Assembly (NCBI GenBank): GCA_030586765.1
Contig: JAUQZZ010000069.1
Span: forward strand, 1-9,800
Length of the DNA stretch: 9,800 bases
Direction: 5' to 3'
Source of the DNA: Candidatus Brocadiales bacterium
GTDB taxonomy: Bacteria; Planctomycetota; Brocadiia; Brocadiales; Bathyanammoxibiaceae
The translations under genes and the position numbers were made by a program. This document shows, one piece after another, positions 6,846 through 9,800 of the stretch. Positions within the stretch are counted from its first letter, which is position 1. Every line of letters starts with the position of its first letter. The notes under the pieces were generated by a model that was not told where the DNA came from, did not search any database, and worked only from the letters and a program-made list of their open reading frames with translations.

Positions 6846-7490
6846 TTATTTCCCCATCTCTTCCTGGGGGGAGCGGAATATATTAATCGCCCTCATAATG
6901 TTCCAGTTTATTCTGGTTACACACTCTAGGATATTTATATATAATGGGGAGGCCTTAGGCATACAAACCCCAGCGATAAGTCTATCTTCATGTTCGATGG
7001 CATAACTGTCGGCAATCTGATTGAGGTAAACCCCCTTTTCTAATATATGATTCATTAGCAAGGGGTTCCTGGTCAGGAAGAAGTCACCCGCATTCTTAAG
7101 GACTTCACGGGTATTTTCGAAGAGGAATTTCAATTCTCCTACTGCCTTGTCGCTGAAAAGGACATTCTCGTTTACCTTGTTCCTCACGTGAGGAATCATG
7201 CCCTTTAAGGCCTCTCCAACCCCTTGGAGGTGAGTTAACGATGCAACGAGTGCCTTTAGTTGTTCTTTGTCTTCCACCCCTACAGTAGAGGACTGAACCA
7301 GAAGCCCTGTTAATCTCTTCTCCTCGCCGTGGATATCCTCTCCAAGTTTTTCAGCCTGTTCTATCTTATTTTTGCTGTGATGTACAAAGCCATCTATAGT
7401 AAGGTCTAACATTCTTTCGGCCTTATGGCACATACCGCTAAGCCCTTCTGTAATAACCTTGATTTTCTTTACTTCTTGGTTCTCTTCCAT
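6846..7490 (-). CDS. PhoU-like helical protein of unknown role
   Basis: A 214-residue, apparently all-helical soluble protein with no signal peptide or membrane segment. Two similar halves suggest a PhoU-type double three-helix bundle: about 15-100 (AERMLDLTIDGFVHHSKNKI, then EKLGEDIHGEEKRL) and about 112-205 (NQIADSYAIEHEDRLIAG, then SPLYINILECVTRINWNI). The pattern H/E-x-DRL-x-x-G, a short loop, then a helix ending in ..R-I-x-x-N.. resembles PhoU and the tail of Na/phosphate cotransporters. PhoU proteins regulate phosphate uptake, but no transporter, kinase or pst gene is here. Its place between hemL and atpZ suggests co-expression with ATP synthase. The start is ATG at 7490; an in-frame TAA lies 18 nt upstream, and the ribosome site is weak. 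The family call is by eye. Confidence 0.7.
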   Translation of the reverse strand: MEENQEVKKIKVITEGLSGMCHKAERMLDLTIDGFVHHSKNKIEQAEKLGEDIHGEEKRLTGLLVQSSTVGVEDKEQLKALVASLTHLQGVGEALKGMIPHVRNKVNENVLFSDKAVGELKFLFENTREVLKNAGDFFLTRNPLLMNHILEKGVYLNQIADSYAIEHEDRLIAGVCMPKASPLYINILECVTRINWNIMRAINIFRSPQEEMGK

Positions 7491-7493
7491 AAA

Positions 7494-7509
7494 ACCATTA
7501 AACCATTAA
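7494..7509. repeat. Short tandem repeat in the hemL / PhoU-like gene gap
   Basis: Two exact tandem copies of ACCATTAA on the plus strand, followed by a degenerate third (AACCTTAA). They fill most of the 30-nt gap before the PhoU-like start and leave it without a clear Shine-Dalgarno. Probably low-complexity spacer. Confidence 0.5.
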
Positions 7510-7520
7510 AACCTTAAACT

Positions 7521-8825
7521 TCAATGTCCCTGGAGGCCCCTCATTACTTCGCTGCTGGCCTCGATAGTAGCCTCTATGTCGTCGTCACCGTGGGCCGTGG
7601 AGACGAAGGCCGCCTCGAACTGGGAGGGGGCCATGTATATACCCCTTTCCAGCATCCCACGGAAGTATTTTGCATAAAGTTTCGTGTCAGAAGTTCTTGC
7701 GGTGTCGTAATCAGTAACCTCTCTGCTAGTAAAGAAGGTGCAGAGCATAGAGCCTACCCTTGTATGGAAGGTCTTTACCCTGGCAGACCTTTCTAGTCCC
7801 TCTGAAAGTCTTTGTGATCTCTCTTCCAGTTTCGCATACAGGGATTTGTCTTTTAGTTTTTCTAAGGTAGCTATGCCTGCACTCATGGCCACAGGGTTGC
7901 CTGCAAGGGTACCTGCTTGATACACAGGGCCCACTGGGGCCACATGGTCCATTATCTCTGCCTTGCCCCCGTAGGCACCCACAGGGAGTCCTCCTCCAAT
8001 TATCTTTCCCAGGGTGGTGAGGTCTGGCTCAATTCCGTATAGTCCTTGGGCGCCACCAGGGGAGATACGGAAGCCTGTCATGACTTCATCAAAGATAAGC
8101 ACTATCCCGTACCTTTTCGTTATCTCTCGTAATTTTTCAAGATAGCCAGGTCTAGGTGGAACCACCCCCATGTTGCCTGCTACAGGCTCAAGGATTATAC
8201 AAGCAACCTCTTTCCCTTTTTCCTTACAGAAATTTTCCACTGCCTCAATGTTATTATAGGGAAGACTGATAGTAGTGTTTGTGTACCCTTGGGGGATACC
8301 TGGACTGGTGGGAACGCCCAGGGTGGTAGCCCCTGAACCTGCCTTGATTAGTAGCCCATCCACATGTCCGTGGTAGCAGCCATCGAACTTTATGACTAGT
8401 TCCCTTTTAGTGTAGGCCCTGGCAAGGCGAATGGCGCTCATGGTGGCCTCGGTGCCGGAGTTGACCATCCTCAGCTTTTCTATAGAGGGCATGGCCTCTT
8501 TTATCAAGCTGGCCAGTTGGGTCTCTAGCTCTGTGGGTGCACCGAAGCTGGTACCCCTTTTCACCGCCTCCTGTATCTTCTTTATTACATGAGGATGGGC
8601 ATGGCCAAGGATAAGGGGCCCCCAGGAACATACATAGTCTATATATTCATTACCGTCTATGTCTTTTATGCGGCAACCAGAGGCTGAATGTATAAAGAGT
8701 GGATAACCCCCCACAGGGCCAAAGGCCCTCACGGGGCTATTTACTCCACCAGGGATGTGCCTTTGCGCCTCCTTGAAGGCCTTTTCAGACCTGGTGGTGG
8801 TAAGCTTCTTTGTTGCGACGCCCAA
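7521..8825 (-). CDS. hemL: Glutamate-1-semialdehyde 2,1-aminomutase
   Basis: A PLP enzyme that converts glutamate-1-semialdehyde to 5-aminolevulinate, the last step of the C5 route to haem and other tetrapyrroles. From the TTG at 8825 the protein has 434 residues. IPGGVNSPVRAF is near the N-terminus, then NSGTEATMSAIRLAR (PLP phosphate site), DGCYHGHVDG, DEVMTGFR (PLP-ring Asp236) and TTLGKIIGGGLPVGAYGG with the Schiff-base lysine at 264, close to Lys265 of the E. coli enzyme. An in-frame GTG at 8840 would add five residues. I prefer TTG because GGAG lies 9 nt upstream and the predicted transcript start near 8854 would leave the GTG almost no leader. It precedes the PhoU-like gene by 30 nt and appears to be the first gene of the operon. 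Confidence 0.97.
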   Translation of the reverse strand: MGVATKKLTTTRSEKAFKEAQRHIPGGVNSPVRAFGPVGGYPLFIHSASGCRIKDIDGNEYIDYVCSWGPLILGHAHPHVIKKIQEAVKRGTSFGAPTELETQLASLIKEAMPSIEKLRMVNSGTEATMSAIRLARAYTKRELVIKFDGCYHGHVDGLLIKAGSGATTLGVPTSPGIPQGYTNTTISLPYNNIEAVENFCKEKGKEVACIILEPVAGNMGVVPPRPGYLEKLREITKRYGIVLIFDEVMTGFRISPGGAQGLYGIEPDLTTLGKIIGGGLPVGAYGGKAEIMDHVAPVGPVYQAGTLAGNPVAMSAGIATLEKLKDKSLYAKLEERSQRLSEGLERSARVKTFHTRVGSMLCTFFTSREVTDYDTARTSDTKLYAKYFRGMLERGIYMAPSQFEAAFVSTAHGDDDIEATIEASSEVMRGLQGH

Positions 8826-8834
8826 AGTAGTAAT

Positions 8835-8840
8835 CTCCAC
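8835..8840 (-). promoter_or_regulatory. Shine-Dalgarno favouring the TTG start of hemL
   Basis: GTGGAG on the minus strand includes GGAG 9 nt before the TTG at 8823-8825. The same bases contain the alternative in-frame GTG (8838-8840), which has no purine-rich site ahead of it (the upstream sequence reads ACATCCTACCC). Confidence 0.55.
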
Positions 8841-8860
8841 GGGTAGGATGTAAAAAAGTT

Positions 8861-8888
8861 ATGATACAAAATTAACAGTTTTTGTCAA
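8861..8888 (-). promoter_or_regulatory. Sigma70-type promoter for hemL and the genes downstream
   Basis: Read on the minus strand, a perfect -35 TTGACA (8883-8888) is followed after 16 bp by TATCAT (8861-8866), five of six matches to the -10 consensus. The spacer and flanks are AT-rich. Transcription would begin near 8854, giving a leader of about 30 nt to the TTG of hemL. It lies wholly within the 59-nt bioD-hemL gap. No other promoter of comparable quality was found in the intergenic spaces between here and atpC, so it could serve hemL, the PhoU-like gene and the atp genes together. That reach is inferred. Confidence 0.75.
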
Positions 8889-8899
8889 GGATTTTTACG

Positions 8900-9622
8900 T
8901 TAAGGACTTATAAAGGAATGGATTGTGTGGGATAGAAGGGGTGATAATGCGCCGTAAACCGCAGGGCTTACAGAACCTTCTGTTAGATTGGTTATATACG
9001 GTATGGAGGCGAGGATAGGTACCCCAGAGTGTCTCTCTATCTCGGCCTTGTTGAGTCCTTGCATCCCTGGTTCTTCACCACCGGGGCTAGTATTATTTAG
9101 CACTACCCCTTTGATAGTGAGTCTGCGCCTCCTGGCAGCCTCTATGGTAAGGAGGGTATGGTTGATAGTTCCCAGGGAGGGCCTGCTAACAATTAGCAGT
9201 GGCAGGCCCATCCTTCGTGCCATATCTGCTACATAGAAATCCTTCATGATGGGGACCAGCAGACCACCTATGCCCTCCACTACAAGGAACTCATGCATCT
9301 TCCTGAGGGACTTGAAGGCCGTCCATATCCTATCTGGTTCTATAGGCTGCCCATCTAACTGGGCGGCCACCATGGGAGCAAGGGGGGATGGGAGGCAGAT
9401 GGGATTTACCAGTTGATAAGGGTCCTGAGACCCCACGGCCTTCATTAATAGTTGTGCATCCTCAGAGATGAATCCCTGGGTGCCCCTTTTAGCGCCTGTA
9501 GCTACAGGCTTCATGACGCCCACATCCAGTCCCTGGTTCTTTAATAGATAGGCCAGTGCAGAGGCCACCAGGGTCTTCCCTACCCCTGTGTCAGTGGCCG
9601 TGACGAAGATGCCTCTTTTCAT
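8900..9622 (-). CDS. bioD: Dethiobiotin synthetase
   Basis: An ATP-dependent enzyme that closes the ureido ring of dethiobiotin from 7,8-diaminopelargonate and CO2, the penultimate step of biotin synthesis. The 240-residue length fits. The P-loop is TATDTGVGKT (8-17, Lys16), where the family usually has GTDTGVGKT, so Gly is replaced by Ala9. KPVATG (38-43) is the second conserved motif. VEGIGGLLVP (114-123) corresponds to the usual EGAGG. SLGTINHTLLTIEA (149-162) is a strong BioD signature. The ATG at 9622 gives the standard N-terminus, but no clear Shine-Dalgarno precedes it. No other biotin gene is recognised in this window. A separate promoter lies between it and hemL. Confidence 0.95.
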   Translation of the reverse strand: MKRGIFVTATDTGVGKTLVASALAYLLKNQGLDVGVMKPVATGAKRGTQGFISEDAQLLMKAVGSQDPYQLVNPICLPSPLAPMVAAQLDGQPIEPDRIWTAFKSLRKMHEFLVVEGIGGLLVPIMKDFYVADMARRMGLPLLIVSRPSLGTINHTLLTIEAARRRRLTIKGVVLNNTSPGGEEPGMQGLNKAEIERHSGVPILASIPYITNLTEGSVSPAVYGALSPLLSHTIHSFISP

Positions 9623-9686
9623 AATTGAGATAGATGAAAATCTCTGAAAGATTCAAAAAGTTGTAATGCAGGTCACACAAGAGTAG

Positions 9687-9705
9687 GACGGGCATCTTGC
9701 CCGTC
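9687..9705. repeat. Perfect 8-bp hairpin (REP-like palindrome, copy 1)
   Basis: GACGGGCA, loop TCT, TGCCCGTC. It is GC-rich, directly joined to the next palindrome, and shares its GGGC...GCCC core. Neither direction is followed by a T-run, so it is not a standard intrinsic terminator. Confidence 0.8.
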
Positions 9706-9730
9706 TAGAGCGGGCGAGACGCCCGCTCTA
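9706..9730. repeat. Perfect 11-bp hairpin (REP-like palindrome, copy 2)
   Basis: TAGAGCGGGCG, loop AGA, CGCCCGCTCTA: a 25-nt perfect palindrome apart from the three-base loop. It abuts the 9687-9705 hairpin without a spacer. The stem is long enough to be very stable in RNA or as a DNA cruciform. There is no T-run on either side. Its form suggests a dispersed intergenic palindrome, though copy number cannot be judged from one window. Confidence 0.85.
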
Positions 9731-9736
9731 CCAAGT

Positions 9737-9799
9737 TTAACGGGATGCGGTAGTGACCTTTATGGATTGATAGGTGATATCCAGGAGTCTTCCTAGTTC
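9737..9799 (-). CDS. Possible C-terminal end of an upstream gene (partial)
   Basis: A minus-strand frame enters from the right edge and ends in TAA at 9737-9739 after 20 codons (ELGRLLDITYQSIKVTTASR). The peptide has a helix-like mix of charged and hydrophobic residues and could be the tail of the gene before bioD. A second frame is also open here, running to a TAG inside the hairpin, so the choice is not secure. I do not recognise a family. The outer repeat arm at 9753-9759 falls inside this frame. Confidence 0.25.
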   Translation of the reverse strand, partial: ELGRLLDITYQSIKVTTASR

Positions 9800-9800
9800 C

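Larger units (their letters stand above)
9670..9759. repeat. 7-bp inverted repeat enclosing a double hairpin
   Basis: AGGTCAC (9670-9676) and its exact complement GTGACCT (9753-9759) flank the two palindromes at 9687-9730. Together they could fold into a three-way structure of about 90 nt. The outer arms are short enough to be chance, so the element's borders are uncertain. Confidence 0.35.

Noticed and set aside
9661..9680. BirA-type biotin operator (TTGTAA...ACAA) before bioD
   Set aside because: Only a TTGT/ACAA half match is present; arm sequence and spacing do not fit the longer BirA box.
9687..9730. Intrinsic terminator at the double hairpin
   Set aside because: The stems are strong but no T-run follows in either direction, so it does not fit a standard Rho-independent terminator.
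1..9800. CRISPR arrays, tRNA or rRNA genes, transposases, phage genes
   Set aside because: No spaced direct repeats, tRNA-like cloverleaf, rRNA motifs or mobile-element proteins were seen; almost all of the window is accounted for by conserved genes.

Overview
This window is a bacterial, single-strand gene block: every convincing gene lies on the minus strand, so transcription runs from high to low coordinates. In that direction the order is bioD, hemL, a PhoU-like gene, atpZ, atpI, atpB, atpE, atpF, atpH, atpA, atpG, atpD and the first 20 codons of atpC, which runs off the left edge. Base composition looks close to balanced. The gene order (hemL leading into atpZ-atpI-atpB-atpE) recalls what I remember of Desulfuromonadales/Desulfobacterota and related lineages such as Nitrospirota. 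The species cannot be fixed from the sequence. HemL implies haem synthesis by the C5 (glutamyl-tRNA) pathway.

Right end (about 8900-9800): bioD encodes dethiobiotin synthetase. Upstream of it is a noncoding stretch with two back-to-back perfect hairpins (9687-9705 and 9706-9730) inside a 7-bp inverted repeat. A short reading frame runs off the right edge and may be the tail of the preceding gene.

Middle (about 6580-8890): a good sigma70-type promoter (TTGACA, 16 bp, TATCAT) sits in the 59-nt gap between bioD and hemL. It probably drives hemL and the genes behind it. hemL encodes glutamate-1-semialdehyde aminomutase. A 214-residue cytoplasmic PhoU-like protein lies between hemL and the ATP synthase genes. 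AtpZ and AtpI, two small membrane proteins linked to F0 assembly or ion handling, follow.

Left part (1-6117): the F1F0 ATP synthase genes are complete except for epsilon. They form one contiguous cluster in the order a, c, b, delta, alpha, gamma, beta, epsilon, with one b gene and no b'. Spacings are mostly very short or overlapping. The exception is a 124-nt gap between atpH and atpA. Active-site residues are intact in alpha, beta and subunit a. The c subunit lacks the glutamine typical of sodium-binding rings, so proton coupling is more likely. Start codons are unusually varied: TTG for atpF, atpD and probably hemL, and GTG for atpH, atpG and probably atpZ, most with good Shine-Dalgarno sequences.

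Most of the window is conserved housekeeping content. I did not find a wholly new system. The points most worth following up are the PhoU-like gene in the operon, the promoter that would co-express haem synthesis and ATP synthase, the c-ring ion site, and the palindromic element upstream of bioD.
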